The notes: generated by a model from the letters alone, not told the origin. 64,000 bases of DNA from Pseudobythopirellula maris (GCF_007859945.1 NZ_SJPQ01000005.1:58121-122120); one strand, 5' to 3'; shown: positions 24,996 to 34,582, counted from the stretch's first letter. A program made the numbers and translations.

Positions 24996-26900
24996 CTAGC
25001 GACGGGGCCCGCAGGGCCTACGGAGTCGGCGCGGCCGGCGAGCGGCAGCCCCCAGGCAGCCCGCCAGCAGGGCGATCGCCGCGCCGGCCGGCTCCGGCAC
25101 GCCGGCGGCGGGGCTCGTCAGCGTGTCGCCGTAGTGGTCACGCCACACGACCCAATCGCCGCCGTCGACCACGCCGTCGAGGTTGCCGTCGGCGGCCAGC
25201 AGCCCGGCGGGGCCGGTCTGGTTGAGGGTGTCGCGCCACACCGTGAAGTCGGCGGCGTCGACGGCGCCGTCGGCGTTGAAGTCGCCGGTGAGTCCCGTGT
25301 CGACAACGAGCGAGAGAGCGCCGGTCGTTTGCAACACCCGCCAGTCGAGGCCCGAGGTGAGCGCGGGCAGGCTGTACTCATCGAACGCTCCCGAGAGGGC
25401 GCCCCCGGCCCGGATCAATTCCAGGCGGCGCCCGGGCAGCGGCGAGTAGACGCCCCCGGCGCCTTCGAGCAACGCGACTCGCAGTTCGCCGCCCAGCTGA
25501 GCATCGCCGTTCAGCACGATGCGGTCGTGGCCGGCGCCCGTTGGGGGGCCGAGCACCTCGATCTCTAGCACCGCAGCGCTCGACCAAACGGCGTCGCCTT
25601 CCAAGAGGATCTCGGCCGGGCCCTGGCCGGGGCTCATCAGCCCGCGGAACTCGACCGCGCCGGAGCCCGTGAATCCGTCGCCGGCGTAATCGCCGTCGAT
25701 TATCAGGCTAGCGCCTGCGGCCACATGGGCCGCGCCGCCGTGGTTGGTCAGCGCCCCGCTGAGCGTGGCCGTGGCGTCCGCTTCGACGGTGAGCGTTCCG
25801 CCCGCGCCGATCGACAATGTCGAGGCGAACTGGGCGTCTCCCGCCAGGTCGACGCCGCCGCCGTCGCTGATCGCCACGCCGCCGACGCTCGTTAGCGAAG
25901 CGTTGTCGAGGCCAACCGAATGCCCCTGGCCGAGCGTCAGGAGGGTGTCGCCCAGTTTGAGCTCGCCCCCCTCCAGCGCTTCGAGCCGCGACTGCGGGGT
26001 GAGCCCACGCAACACCGCGCCCGTTTCTCGGTACTCGCCGCCGTTGACCGTGAGCCCCCGGGGCAAGAAGACCCGCGACGACGAGACACGCAGCCGGCCG
26101 GTGGGGTTGACCGTCACGTGGCTGCTGAAGCGCAGGTCGGAGGAGTTGATCGCCGCGATCATGCCCGACGTGTCGAGCTCGCTGTCGGAGCCGATCACCA
26201 GCGGATGGGGGCCGTTCTGTTGGAGCACGCCGCCGATCACCTGCAGGACCCCGTGCTGACCCTCGCCGCCGGTCGTGGCGATCGACACGTTGTCGACCGT
26301 GGCCTCGACGCCCGGCATCACCGTGACGAGCCCTTCGAAATTGCCGCCGCCGGTCTCGGCCAGCGACAGGTCGCCCAGCACGGGGGTGGCGCCGGCGATC
26401 GCTAGTAATTCGGTCGAGCTGTTGTCGGTGCCCGCGGCTATGTTGGTCGCACCCGCGTTGTAGTAGCTGTTGTTGCCCAGTTCGAGCAGCGTCTCGGAGC
26501 CGAGGGTCGCGGTCTCGTCGACGCTGAGCACAAAGTCTTCGAGTTCGAGCGAGCCCGATTCAAGGTCGAAGTTGTGGGCCGCTCTGAGCGACGAGGTCTG
26601 GTTGCCCTTGAAATGGAAATCGCCGTTGGCGACTTGCAAGTGGTGGACCAGGATGTCCGCGTTGAATTCGTAGCCGACCGTGTGCGAGCCGAACAGGTCG
26701 AACCTCGCCGTTTCGTTCACGCTGTCGGGCGTGTTGGCTGGCAGCCAGTTGGCGGGGTTGGCGTAGGCGCCCTCGGACAAAGCGTTCCAAGAATGGAGCT
26801 GTTGCGCGTCGAGCCGCCCGGCGGTGGCGGCGACCAAGACCCCCGCCAGCACGGCGCAGGTTTTTAGTAAAAGCAACGCGTGGGATGAGGTGCGTGGCAT
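24996..26900 (-). CDS. PEP-CTERM autotransporter-like beta-repeat protein
   Basis: About 634 aa from ATG 26900, which is followed by a signal peptide (MPRTSSHALLLLKTCAVLAG). An ATG at 26963 would add 21 residues. The body consists of Gly/Asn-rich beta strands of the type found in PEP-CTERM passenger-like proteins (PANTPDSVNETARFDLFG, LSLAETGGGNFEGLVTVMPG, AASLIIDGDYAG). A final beta sandwich-like part follows, then GDFNADGAVDAADFTVWRD with a second loop GNLDGVVDGGDWVVWRDHYG, that is a complete two-loop dockerin-like unit. The tail is VPEPAGAAIALLAGCLGAAARR plus Arg. It is probably a surface or extracellular-matrix protein. Confidence 0.75.
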   Translation of the reverse strand: MPRTSSHALLLLKTCAVLAGVLVAATAGRLDAQQLHSWNALSEGAYANPANWLPANTPDSVNETARFDLFGSHTVGYEFNADILVHHLQVANGDFHFKGNQTSSLRAAHNFDLESGSLELEDFVLSVDETATLGSETLLELGNNSYYNAGATNIAAGTDNSSTELLAIAGATPVLGDLSLAETGGGNFEGLVTVMPGVEATVDNVSIATTGGEGQHGVLQVIGGVLQQNGPHPLVIGSDSELDTSGMIAAINSSDLRFSSHVTVNPTGRLRVSSSRVFLPRGLTVNGGEYRETGAVLRGLTPQSRLEALEGGELKLGDTLLTLGQGHSVGLDNASLTSVGGVAISDGGGVDLAGDAQFASTLSIGAGGTLTVEADATATLSGALTNHGGAAHVAAGASLIIDGDYAGDGFTGSGAVEFRGLMSPGQGPAEILLEGDAVWSSAAVLEIEVLGPPTGAGHDRIVLNGDAQLGGELRVALLEGAGGVYSPLPGRRLELIRAGGALSGAFDEYSLPALTSGLDWRVLQTTGALSLVVDTGLTGDFNADGAVDAADFTVWRDTLNQTGPAGLLAADGNLDGVVDGGDWVVWRDHYGDTLTSPAAGVPEPAGAAIALLAGCLGAAARRPRRLRRPCGPRR

Positions 26901-27136
26901 CGGCGCGAATCGTCGGTCTGCGAGGTGCGGAGACAAAGAGGCGGCTTCGAGCAGGATTTTCATCCTAATCGAGCGCCAATCCGCATGCAGGCTAAAAAAC
27001 GCCGCGGGGGTGGGTCGTAAGTATTAACGCGCCTGACTGGCGCCTTTTACCCAATTTCCGACCTCCCGATCCTCTGCTGCGGGTCCTGCCCGCACGCCGC
27101 AGCCCCCGGCTTGGGAGCCTCAACCCCGGAGCCGGG

Positions 27137-28375
27137 TCATTCGGCGCGGCCAATGATGATCGACGCGTTGTGCCCGCCGAAGCCGAAGCTGTTGCTCATC
27201 GTGCGGTTGAGCTCCCGCTCTTTGGGCTGGCCCGGCGTGTAGTCGAGGTCGCACTCGGGGTCGGGCGTTTCGAGGTTGATCGTCGGCGGGACGACCTGGT
27301 TGACCAGGGCCAACGCGCAGAAGATCGCCTCGACGCCGCCGCTCGCCCCCAGCAGGTGCCCCAACTGGCTCTTGGTGCTGGAGACCGACATCTTGTAGGC
27401 GTGGTCGCCGTAGACCGACTTGATCGCCTCGGTCTCGGCCTTGTCGCCCAGCGGCGTGCTCGTGCCGTGGGCGTTGATGTAGTCGATCGATTCGGGATCG
27501 AGGCCGGCGTTTTTCAGGGCGTTGGACATCGCCCGGGCGGCGCCGGCGCCGTGCGGGTCGGGTTGGGTGATGTGGCCGGCGTCGCCGCTCGCCCCGGCGC
27601 CGAGCACCTCGCCGTAGATCGTCGCGCCGCGGGCCTTGGCGTGCTCTAATTCCTCGAAAACGAGCAGCCCGGCGCCCTCGGAGAGCACGAAGCCGTCGCG
27701 GTCTTTGTCGAACGGCCGGCTGGCGCCGGTGGGGTCGTCGTGCCGCTCGGAGAGGGCGCGCATGTTCGAGAAGCCGGCCAGGGCGATCGCCGTGCAGGCC
27801 GCCTCGGCGCCGCCGGTGACCATGACGTCGGCGTCGTCGTCCTGGATGGTCTTCATCGCGTTGCCCATGGCGTTCGTCGCGCTGGCGCAGGCGGTGGCGA
27901 TGGCGTAGTTCGGGCCGCGCAGGCCGTAGCGGATCGAGACGTGCCCGCTGGCGGCGTTGAGCATCAGCTTGGGGATCGTGAACGGCGAGACCTTGCCGGG
28001 GCCCTTGGTCAGCAGCCGCTCGTTCTGCTGCTCGATCTCGTTGAGCCCGCCGATGCCCGACCCGATGATCACGCCGCAGCGGTAGGGGTCTTCCTTCGCG
28101 AAGTCGATGCCCGAGTCGTTCACCGCGTCGACGGCGGCGACCATGGCGAGCTGCGTGAAGCGGTCGATCCGCTTGTTGTCTTTGTGCTCGACGTAGCCGG
28201 CGGTCGACCAGTCGTAGATGTCGCCGCCGAAGTGGACCTTGTGCTGCGAGGTGTCGAAGTCACGGATCTCGTGGATGCCGCTCTCGCCCGCCAAGATGCG
28301 GCGCCAGAGGTCGTCGACTTTCAGAGACAGAGAGGTCACGGCTCCCATGCCGGTGATTGCTACGCGTCGCTTCAT
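27137..28375 (-). CDS. fabF: Beta-ketoacyl-ACP synthase II
   Basis: The 412-aa condensing enzyme elongates acyl-ACP with malonyl-ACP. All catalytic residues are present at canonical positions: Cys163 in ATACASATNA, His303 in NAHGTSTPLG, Lys335 and His340 in KSQLGHLLGASGG, plus the C-terminal NSFGFGGHNASIII. It is last in the rpmF-fabD-fabG-acpP-fabF cluster. The terminator after acpP (28475-28514) means its expression depends on read-through or on a promoter in the gap. Confidence 0.96.
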   Translation of the reverse strand: MKRRVAITGMGAVTSLSLKVDDLWRRILAGESGIHEIRDFDTSQHKVHFGGDIYDWSTAGYVEHKDNKRIDRFTQLAMVAAVDAVNDSGIDFAKEDPYRCGVIIGSGIGGLNEIEQQNERLLTKGPGKVSPFTIPKLMLNAASGHVSIRYGLRGPNYAIATACASATNAMGNAMKTIQDDDADVMVTGGAEAACTAIALAGFSNMRALSERHDDPTGASRPFDKDRDGFVLSEGAGLLVFEELEHAKARGATIYGEVLGAGASGDAGHITQPDPHGAGAARAMSNALKNAGLDPESIDYINAHGTSTPLGDKAETEAIKSVYGDHAYKMSVSSTKSQLGHLLGASGGVEAIFCALALVNQVVPPTINLETPDPECDLDYTPGQPKERELNRTMSNSFGFGGHNASIIIGRAE

Positions 28376-28474
28376 GTGTCTCGGTCGTGGGTTCTCGCCC
28401 CGGCGGCGGCTCGCACGGTGGGGCGGGCGGCGGGGCGGGTTCGGTGAATGGCGACGGCGTCAGCCGCCACGATG

Positions 28475-28514
28475 ATAAAAAAGCGGCGCACGCCGAGGAG
28501 GTCGTGCGCCGCTT
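28475..28514 (-). terminator. Rho-independent terminator after acpP
   Basis: On the minus strand an 11-bp perfect stem (AAGCGGCGCAC at 28481-28491 with 28504-28514) has a 12-base loop and is followed by TTTTA. It lies about 68 bases after the acpP stop, so acpP mRNA can end before fabF. Confidence 0.85.
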
Positions 28515-28581
28515 GATGCATAGTACGGGCATGGCCGTGCGGGGCGACCCCCGGGGGGACCGCCATCGCCGACCAAGCGGC

Positions 28582-28821
28582 TCACTTGCTGCCGTTCGCG
28601 TCGATAAAATCGACCGCCTGACCGACGGTCTGGATCTTCTCGGCCGCGTCGTCCGGGATGTTGATGTCGAACTCTTCCTCAAGCTCCATCACCAGCTCGA
28701 CCGTGTCGAGCGAGTCGGCCCCGAGGTCCGTGACGAACGAGGTTTCGGGCGTGATCTTGTCTTTATCAACACCCAGTTGTTCCGCCACGATGTCGGTGAC
28801 ACGTTCAAGCACAGTTGCCAC
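28582..28821 (-). CDS. acpP: Acyl carrier protein
   Basis: The 79-aa acidic protein carries growing acyl chains on a phosphopantetheine arm attached at Ser37 in the [18 protein letters not shown] motif. It starts with GTG (28821); AGGAG at 28832-28836 lies nine bases upstream. Length and sequence are typical. It has its own promoter (29000-29029) and terminator (28475-28514), consistent with the high ACP level that cells need relative to the enzymes of the cluster. Confidence 0.96.
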   Translation of the reverse strand: MATVLERVTDIVAEQLGVDKDKITPETSFVTDLGADSLDTVELVMELEEEFDINIPDDAAEKIQTVGQAVDFIDANGSK

Positions 28822-29143
28822 AGTCTGAATCTCCTGTCAAAGGGGCGCCGAGCGGCTAGGGCGGGGGCGGGGCCTCCGCATCTAAAGCAGGGAAGGGGGT
28901 CGCTCGGGCGGTTGGTTTCGTATCCGTTCCGGTGGGCCTGAGGCCCTGGGCGGCTGGTGGGTTGGTTCAGGTGGTAGGGGCCCTGAAGAGCAGCGCAACA
29001 AAATAGATGATCTTCACAAGGGGGGTCAAGGCGTGCCGGCCGGCCGCTGCGGGCGACCGATGGCCTCGTGGGCCCTAGTGGGCGGTGGTTGCGGCTACCC
29101 CAGCTGGGTGTACGGCCCTCTCGGGGATTGGCCCCGCCGCCGG
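28822..29143. other. fabG-acpP intergenic region with acpP promoter
   Basis: No gene. It contains the putative acpP promoter at 29000-29029 and the acpP Shine-Dalgarno at 28832-28836; nothing else was recognised. Confidence 0.5.
29000..29029 (-). promoter_or_regulatory. Putative sigma70-type promoter for acpP
   Basis: On the minus strand TTGACC (29024-29029) and TATTTT (29000-29005) are separated by 18 bases. The A/T-rich -10 is unusual in this GC-rich sequence. The transcript would start near 28993, giving a 5' leader of about 170 bases before the acpP GTG. It is a pattern match only. Confidence 0.5.
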
Positions 29144-29920
29144 TCAGGCGGTCATTCCCCCGTCGATCGTCAGCACGTGGCCGTTGACGTAGGCGCCCGA
29201 CTCGCTCGCCAGGTACAGCACGCCGTCGGCCACTTCCTCGGCGGCGCCGAGCCGCTGGAGCGGCACGTTCTGCTTGATCGCCTCCTGCAGCGCCTCGCCC
29301 AGCGTCTCGGTCATGTCCGAGGCGATGAACCCGGGGCAGATGGCGTTCACGGTGATCGGCCGCCGCTTGCTGGCCAGCTCCTTGGCCACCGTGCGGGTGA
29401 AGCCCACCACGCCCGCCTTCGAGGCGGAGTAGTTGGCCTGGCCCGGGTTGCCCATCAGGCCCGACACGCTGGAGATGTTGATGATCCGCCCGCGGCGGGT
29501 CCGCATCATCGCCTGCGACGCCGCCTTGGTGAACAGGAAGACCGACCGCAGGTTGGTCGAGATCACCGCGTCCCAGTCGTCGGCGGTCATGCGCGGCAGC
29601 AGGCCGTCTTTGGTGATGCCGGCGTTGTTGACCATGATGTCGAGCTGCCCCCACTCTTCGATCACCTTCTCGAAGAGGGCGGTGACGGCCGACTCGTCGG
29701 TCACGTCGCAGGGGAAGGCCTCGGCGGCGCCGCCGGCCGAGGTGATTTCCTCGACCGTCTCGGCCAGCTTGTCGGCGCTGCGGGCGATGCAGCCGACCTT
29801 GGCGCCCGCGGCGCCGAGCGCCAGGGCGATCGCTTTGCCGATGCCGCGCGAAGCGCCCGTGACGAGCGCCGTTTGGCCGCTCAGGTCGACTTGCACACGG
29901 CGGTTGGGCTGTTCTGACAT
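29144..29920 (-). CDS. fabG: 3-oxoacyl-ACP reductase FabG
   Basis: The product is 258 aa from ATG 29920; GAGG lies about ten bases upstream. It is an NADPH-dependent short-chain dehydrogenase that reduces beta-ketoacyl-ACP. TGASRGIG (residues 21-28) is the cofactor loop, NNAG (98-101) the structural motif, and Ser151, Tyr164 and Lys168 (YSASK) the catalytic triad. The end DGGMTA is typical of FabG. It lies between fabD and acpP in the expected order. Confidence 0.95.
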   Translation of the reverse strand: MSEQPNRRVQVDLSGQTALVTGASRGIGKAIALALGAAGAKVGCIARSADKLAETVEEITSAGGAAEAFPCDVTDESAVTALFEKVIEEWGQLDIMVNNAGITKDGLLPRMTADDWDAVISTNLRSVFLFTKAASQAMMRTRRGRIINISSVSGLMGNPGQANYSASKAGVVGFTRTVAKELASKRRPITVNAICPGFIASDMTETLGEALQEAIKQNVPLQRLGAAEEVADGVLYLASESGAYVNGHVLTIDGGMTA

Positions 29921-30036
29921 CGGCAAGGTTCCTCGTGTCCGTGGGCTCGGGAAAGAGCGCTGATGGGTTGAACGGGGTCGGGGCCGGGGGGCGACCAAAG
30001 ACAGGCGCCGAGGCCTCGGGCGGCCGTGGGGGGGGG

Positions 30037-30951
30037 CTAAGCCGGCACGCTCTCGCAGGGCGTTTTACGCTCGATCCGCTTGAGCAGCCCTCGGAGCACG
30101 CGCCCGGGGCCGATCTCGTAGAACGAACCGACGCCCATCTCGCCGGTGAGCCGCCGCATCGACGCCTCCCACAGCACCGGGCTGCAGACCTGGCGTACGA
30201 GCAGGTCGCGGATCTCGTCCGGGTCGTCGTGCACGCCGGCGTCGACGTTCGACACGACCGGCAGCCTGGGGGCCTTGAGCTCGACATCGGCCAGCACGGC
30301 CGAGAGCCGCTCGACGGCCGGTTGCATCAGTTCGGTGTGGAACGCCCCGGCCACGGCGAGCGGCACGACACGCATGGCGCCCGCTTCGTTGGCCAATTCG
30401 GCGACCCGTTCGCAGGCGCCGGTCGAACCCGACACGACGGTGTTGCCGGGGCAGAGCAGGTTGGCCACGCGGAGCGTCTCTCCGCCGGCCGCCTGCTCGC
30501 AGAGGCCTTCGATCGCTTCGACCTCCAGGCCGAGGATGCTGACCATGCCACTGGGCGACGCCTCGGCGGCGTCTTGCATGGCCGACCCGCGCTCGGCGAC
30601 GACCCGCAGGCCGTCTTCAAAGCTCATGACGCCGGCGAACACCAAGGCGGTGTACTCGCCGAGGCTCAGCCCCGCGGCGGCCGCGCAGTCGGCCACGATC
30701 TCCGGCGCGTCGAGCTTGATCCGTTCGAGCGCGGCGAGGCTGGCCACGTAGATCGCCGGCTGGCTGTAGGCGGTCGAGTCGAGCTGGTCGGCGGGACCCT
30801 CGCTGCAGAGCTGCAGCAGGTCGTAACCGAGCTGCTGCGAGGCGCGCTCGAACAGCTCGGCGGCCTGCGGCAGCTCGGCCGAAAGCTCGGCGGCCATGCC
30901 GACTGTTTGCGCGCCCTGCCCGGGGAACAGGAATGCCGTCTTCTCGGCCAT
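30037..30951 (-). CDS. fabD: Malonyl-CoA:ACP transacylase
   Basis: The product is 304 aa from ATG 30951 (MAEKTAFLFPGQGAQTVGMA); upstream open frame is non-conserved. FabD transfers malonyl from CoA to ACP. The nucleophile Ser96 lies in GLSLGEYTAL and the catalytic His205 in AGAFHTELMQ; the GQGAQ loop is at residues 11-15. It sits between rpmF and fabG. The plsX and fabH genes often found between rpmF and fabD in other bacteria are absent here. Confidence 0.95.
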   Translation of the reverse strand: MAEKTAFLFPGQGAQTVGMAAELSAELPQAAELFERASQQLGYDLLQLCSEGPADQLDSTAYSQPAIYVASLAALERIKLDAPEIVADCAAAAGLSLGEYTALVFAGVMSFEDGLRVVAERGSAMQDAAEASPSGMVSILGLEVEAIEGLCEQAAGGETLRVANLLCPGNTVVSGSTGACERVAELANEAGAMRVVPLAVAGAFHTELMQPAVERLSAVLADVELKAPRLPVVSNVDAGVHDDPDEIRDLLVRQVCSPVLWEASMRRLTGEMGVGSFYEIGPGRVLRGLLKRIERKTPCESVPA

Positions 30952-31046
30952 CGAGTGCCTATGAAGTTTGCGTGCGGATCGAATCGTGGGCGCCCCCCCG
31001 GTGGGGGCGACGGCTTGATGCGGAGCGTCGGAAAGCCCCGCCTCGA

Positions 31047-31229
31047 TCACTCGGCTTCGATGACGGCGCGGCCCATGTAGTGGCCGCAATTCGAGTTGGG
31101 GCACACCACGTGCGTCGGCGCCATCGTGCCGCAGCGCGGGCACGCGTGCAGCTGCTTGGCCTTCGGCTGATCGTTCGCACGACGCTTGCCGCTGCGGTGG
31201 TTCGAGTGCTTACGTTTGGGGACAGCCAT
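31047..31229 (-). CDS. rpmF: 50S ribosomal protein L32
   Basis: This is a 60-aa basic protein, MAVPKRKHSNHRSGKRRAND, with a zinc ribbon CPRCG and CPNSNCG, that is the C+ (zinc-binding) form. AGGG lies about eight bases before ATG 31229. It heads the fatty-acid cluster, as in many bacteria, which couples ribosome and lipid synthesis. Confidence 0.95.
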   Translation of the reverse strand: MAVPKRKHSNHRSGKRRANDQPKAKQLHACPRCGTMAPTHVVCPNSNCGHYMGRAVIEAE

Positions 31230-31447
31230 GGCGCCAGCCCTAGTCGGGGAGGAAAATGGTCGGAAAGCGGCGGGCCTGATGGCCAGGCGCCGACGGGATG
31301 TACGGTACGATCGTCTGTCGGCGAGCAGCGGGCCCGGCCTTGCGGCGGCCCCCTGGGGAAGCCGTCAAACAATCGTGAAGCCCGCCAGCGTAACGCCCAG
31401 CCCGCCAGCGTGTCAATGCCCGGCTAGGGACTGCCGTAGGTGGGGGC

Positions 31448-31475
31448 GAGCCGGCGGGCGTAAGCCCCCCCTCGG
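31448..31475. repeat. REP-like palindrome, GGGCGTAAGCCC family
   Basis: The core GGGCGTAAGCCC with flanking GAGCCGGC and CCCTCGG recurs in inverted orientation at 31658-31686 and at 33803-33831. A sister form, GGGGCTTAAGCCCC, is at 33867-33894. All copies are between genes. Confidence 0.65.
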
Positions 31476-31657
31476 GGCGAAGCGGCTCGGAGAGAGGCGG
31501 GCAACGAGGCCCCGCTCAACCGCCCCCCCAACTGTCTAGAACGCACGAACGATAGCCGTAGCGTTGTTTTCGCCTGATCGACGCCGAATCACACCGCCGC
31601 ACACGCTACGCATCCGTGCGATTCGCACGAAGTCCTGTTCTCACTCCAGTACAAGCC

Positions 31658-31686
31658 CTCCGCGGGCTTACGCCCTGCGGCTCGCC
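31658..31686. repeat. REP-like palindrome, GGGCGTAAGCCC family (inverted copy)
   Basis: GCGGGCTTACGCCCTGCGGC is the reverse complement of the copy at 31448-31475, with the adjacent CTCGCC matching the inverted GGCGAG flank. Confidence 0.65.
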
Positions 31687-31877
31687 GTGGAAGCCTGGGG
31701 CGCCGTTGCGTTGACGCGGCGTGGCGCCGTTTCTTAGGATTCCGAATAAGCATCTGCTGTCGCGGCGACGATCCGTCCGGCGATGGGCTAGAATAACGCT
31801 TCGACGCTTCCAGCAATTCTCACGCCCCCACCGGGGGTCTGATCAGCCTAGCTACCCCACCCTCAGGGCCCCCCAAC

Positions 31878-32201
31878 ATGCCACTCTTCGAGGTGGAGAC
31901 CAACAGCCACATCGTGATCACCTGGGCCGAAGACGCCGACGCGGCCACGGCCGTCGTGACCGAGAATTTTCCGAGCGACGCGGTCCTGCGGCTCACGAAG
32001 CGGCCACGCGACACGTGGGTGATCTCCAAGGCGGCGCTCGGCATCCCGAGCAAAACCGACCCCTGCCAGACGGCGCGTGAGTGCCTCTCCCGCGCTGAGG
32101 GCGACAAGGTCCACGCGATCCGTCTCTACATGAAAGAGAAGGGCGTCGACCTGGAGCAGGCCCGCAAGGTGATCGAGTCGAACATGGTCATCGGCTGGTG
32201 A
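31878..32201 (+). CDS. Small conserved-looking cytosolic protein, unknown function
   Basis: The 107-aa product (MPLFEVETNSHIVITWAEDA) has alternating beta and alpha segments and ends in a helix (KVIESNMVIGW). The frame is short, but codon use matches the neighbours and AGGG lies before the ATG. It has no signal peptide and no recognised domain. It is a single gene between a long intergenic region and the convergent lipoprotein gene. Confidence 0.7.
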   Translation: MPLFEVETNSHIVITWAEDADAATAVVTENFPSDAVLRLTKRPRDTWVISKAALGIPSKTDPCQTARECLSRAEGDKVHAIRLYMKEKGVDLEQARKVIESNMVIGW

Positions 32202-32307
32202 GCCGAGCCCCGCTCGCATCCGATCGCGACCACCCATCTTGGCCGCGTGTCGCCCCGTGCGGTTCCGCAGTTTGGCTACCGAATCGCCCGTGTGCCTTCA
32301 GCGGGCC

Positions 32308-33489
32308 TCAGCGGTACGACGTTGGCGAGCCGTAGCGATCGCCCGACGTGGTATTCGGGTAGGGCGACGCGGCCGGTGTGCTGGGGTAGGCGGGCGTTGT
32401 CGCGCCGCTTTGAGGCGTGCTCGGCGCTGAGGTCGACGGGTAAGCGTTCGACGGCGCGGAGTTTGTCGGGGCTGAGTTCATCGGCGTCGAGTTCAACGGC
32501 GTGGAGTTCATCGGAGCGGAACTCGATTGCGCGGAGCTCGACGGGTAGTTGGGCGTCGTGGGCAACGAGGCAACGCTGACCGACGGCTCGTAAGAGCCGG
32601 TGCCGCCCGGCCGGTAAGCGCCGGGGGCCGAAGCCAGGCGGATCTCGCTGACCGCGGGCGGCGCGGCGGGCGACGCTGCGGCGGGTGGGGTCGTCGGTAT
32701 CGCGGACACACCGGCGGCGGCCGCGTAGCGGTCCGTAGGAGCGGGCGCGGCCGGAGCAACCGGGCTGGTCGCCACCGCGGCGGGAGATGTCGCCGGGGCC
32801 GTGGCCACCGGCGTCGTGCTCGGGTAGGGAGTGCTCGTGGCGTAGCCGTAGCGTCCGCCTTCGGGCGCGGCGGCGGGCGTGTTGCTCGCCGGCGGGGTCG
32901 AGGGCGGCGTCATCGGCGGGACGCTGGGCGCCGCCGCCAAGCTGTAGCGATCGCCCGACGGCGTGGCGGGACCACTCGGCGTGCTGGTGGCCGGTGCGGA
33001 GTTCGCCGCGGCGTAGCCGTTCGGGTCGTAGGGGCCGCTGCTGGCGGCGGTGTTCGTGGTGGGGTAGGCGCTCGGCGCGGCGCTGCTGGGCAGCTGGGGC
33101 GAGCTGGTGGTTGGGTAGGGCGTCGCCGAAGTGTTGGCTGCCATCGCGGCGACCGGGTTGGTCTCGATCCGCGGCAGCGACCCGACCGCATTGTCGATCG
33201 CCTTGGCCGTTGCAGCGCTCACCGAGTCGACCGACTGGTGGGCCGATCCGGTCGCCTGGGCGAGGGTGGTTTGGGCCGATTCGACGAGCGGCGTGGCCGA
33301 CTCGCTGGGCGGCGCCGGGGCCGCTCGGGCCACGAGGGCGGCGTCTTCGGGCGCGTTGCGCCAGGGGGTCATCCAGGCCCAGCGTGAGCCGCCCGATTGG
33401 CAGCCGGTCGAGGCCAGGCAGGCGAACGAGAGCACGAGGCAAACGCCGCGGGCGATTGTGGCGTGGCGGTGGTCGGTGTGATTTCGCAT
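32308..33489 (-). CDS. Ser/Thr/Pro/Ala-rich probable lipoprotein
   Basis: The 393-aa product has a signal peptide ending at ACLASTGC, an acceptable lipobox with the lipid-carrying Cys near residue 30. The mature protein is low-complexity: PATP/TPPA/SAPS runs, and near the C-terminus a degenerate repeat of MNSTPLNSTPMNSAPTNSAP. In the DNA this is a run of 15-base units around 32440-32530. It recurs with a GDRYGS/DRYAAA/GGRYGYA motif at about 50-70 residue intervals, so it is an internally duplicated protein. Surface exposure is likely; the function is unknown. Confidence 0.7.
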   Translation of the reverse strand: MRNHTDHRHATIARGVCLVLSFACLASTGCQSGGSRWAWMTPWRNAPEDAALVARAAPAPPSESATPLVESAQTTLAQATGSAHQSVDSVSAATAKAIDNAVGSLPRIETNPVAAMAANTSATPYPTTSSPQLPSSAAPSAYPTTNTAASSGPYDPNGYAAANSAPATSTPSGPATPSGDRYSLAAAPSVPPMTPPSTPPASNTPAAAPEGGRYGYATSTPYPSTTPVATAPATSPAAVATSPVAPAAPAPTDRYAAAAGVSAIPTTPPAAASPAAPPAVSEIRLASAPGAYRPGGTGSYEPSVSVASLPTTPNYPSSSAQSSSAPMNSTPLNSTPMNSAPTNSAPSNAYPSTSAPSTPQSGATTPAYPSTPAASPYPNTTSGDRYGSPTSYR

Positions 33490-33802
33490 GGCTTCCGTGC
33501 CCCGCTTCGGTGGCTTGTCTTGTAGGTGTTTAGCTAGCGTCGTCGGCCGTGGGCGCGACGCGTGGACTCTCTATGGCTATCTCGGCTCGCCCGATCGGAT
33601 CGGTTCACCCGTTCAGGAGAATCGGATCAGGTTCCCATGCCGGCGCCGCTGGCGCCCGACGCCGCGCCGATCCGTGGCCGAGCTATAGAGAATGGGCGGG
33701 GGGCGCGGCAAGAGCGGTTGCTACTCGCCACGCCACGAACCCACAAAATCGCGAACCCACAGAACCGAAGCGCCGGGGCTTGAGCCGGAGGGCGCGGGGC
33801 GG

Positions 33803-33894
33803 TGAGCCGGAGGGCGTAAGCCCCCGGTGGCTTGAGGTGCGGGTGGCGCCGTGTACCCGCTACGCTCGGGGGGGCTTAAGCCCCCCGGCTCGCC
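33803..33894. repeat. Composite REP-like element (two inverted palindromes)
   Basis: TGAGCCGGAGGGCGTAAGCC at 33803 and its near inverse GGGGCTTAAGCCCCCCGGCTC ending near 33894 flank a spacer with CCGCTACGCTCGGGG. Both halves belong to the family at 31448 and 31658. The arrangement is like a bacterial BIME. Confidence 0.65.
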
Positions 33895-33914
33895 ATTTAC
33901 TGGAGGCGGGGCCA

Positions 33915-33954
33915 TAAAAAAAGCCCGGCGCGACCATGGCGTCGCGCCGGGCTT
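33915..33954 (-). terminator. Rho-independent terminator after the superoxide dismutase gene
   Basis: On the minus strand a 13-bp perfect stem (33921-33933 with 33942-33954, AAGCCCGGCGCGA on the plus side) has an eight-base loop and is followed by TTTTTT. It lies 22 bases after the dismutase stop. Confidence 0.9.
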
Positions 33955-33976
33955 CTAGTCCATTAATCAGCAGCGG

Positions 33977-34582
<606 letters not shown>

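Larger units (their letters stand above)
31230..31877. other. Long divergent intergenic region with two REP-like palindromes
   Basis: About 650 bases without a credible gene between divergent rpmF and the small plus-strand gene at 31878. It holds two copies of a GAGCCG..GGGCGTAAGCCC palindrome, at 31448-31475 and, inverted, at 31658-31686. Promoters in both directions are expected but not recognised. Confidence 0.5.
33490..33976. other. Intergenic region with composite REP element and sod terminator
   Basis: No credible gene. It contains the composite palindromic element at 33803-33894 and the superoxide dismutase terminator at 33915-33954. Confidence 0.5.
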
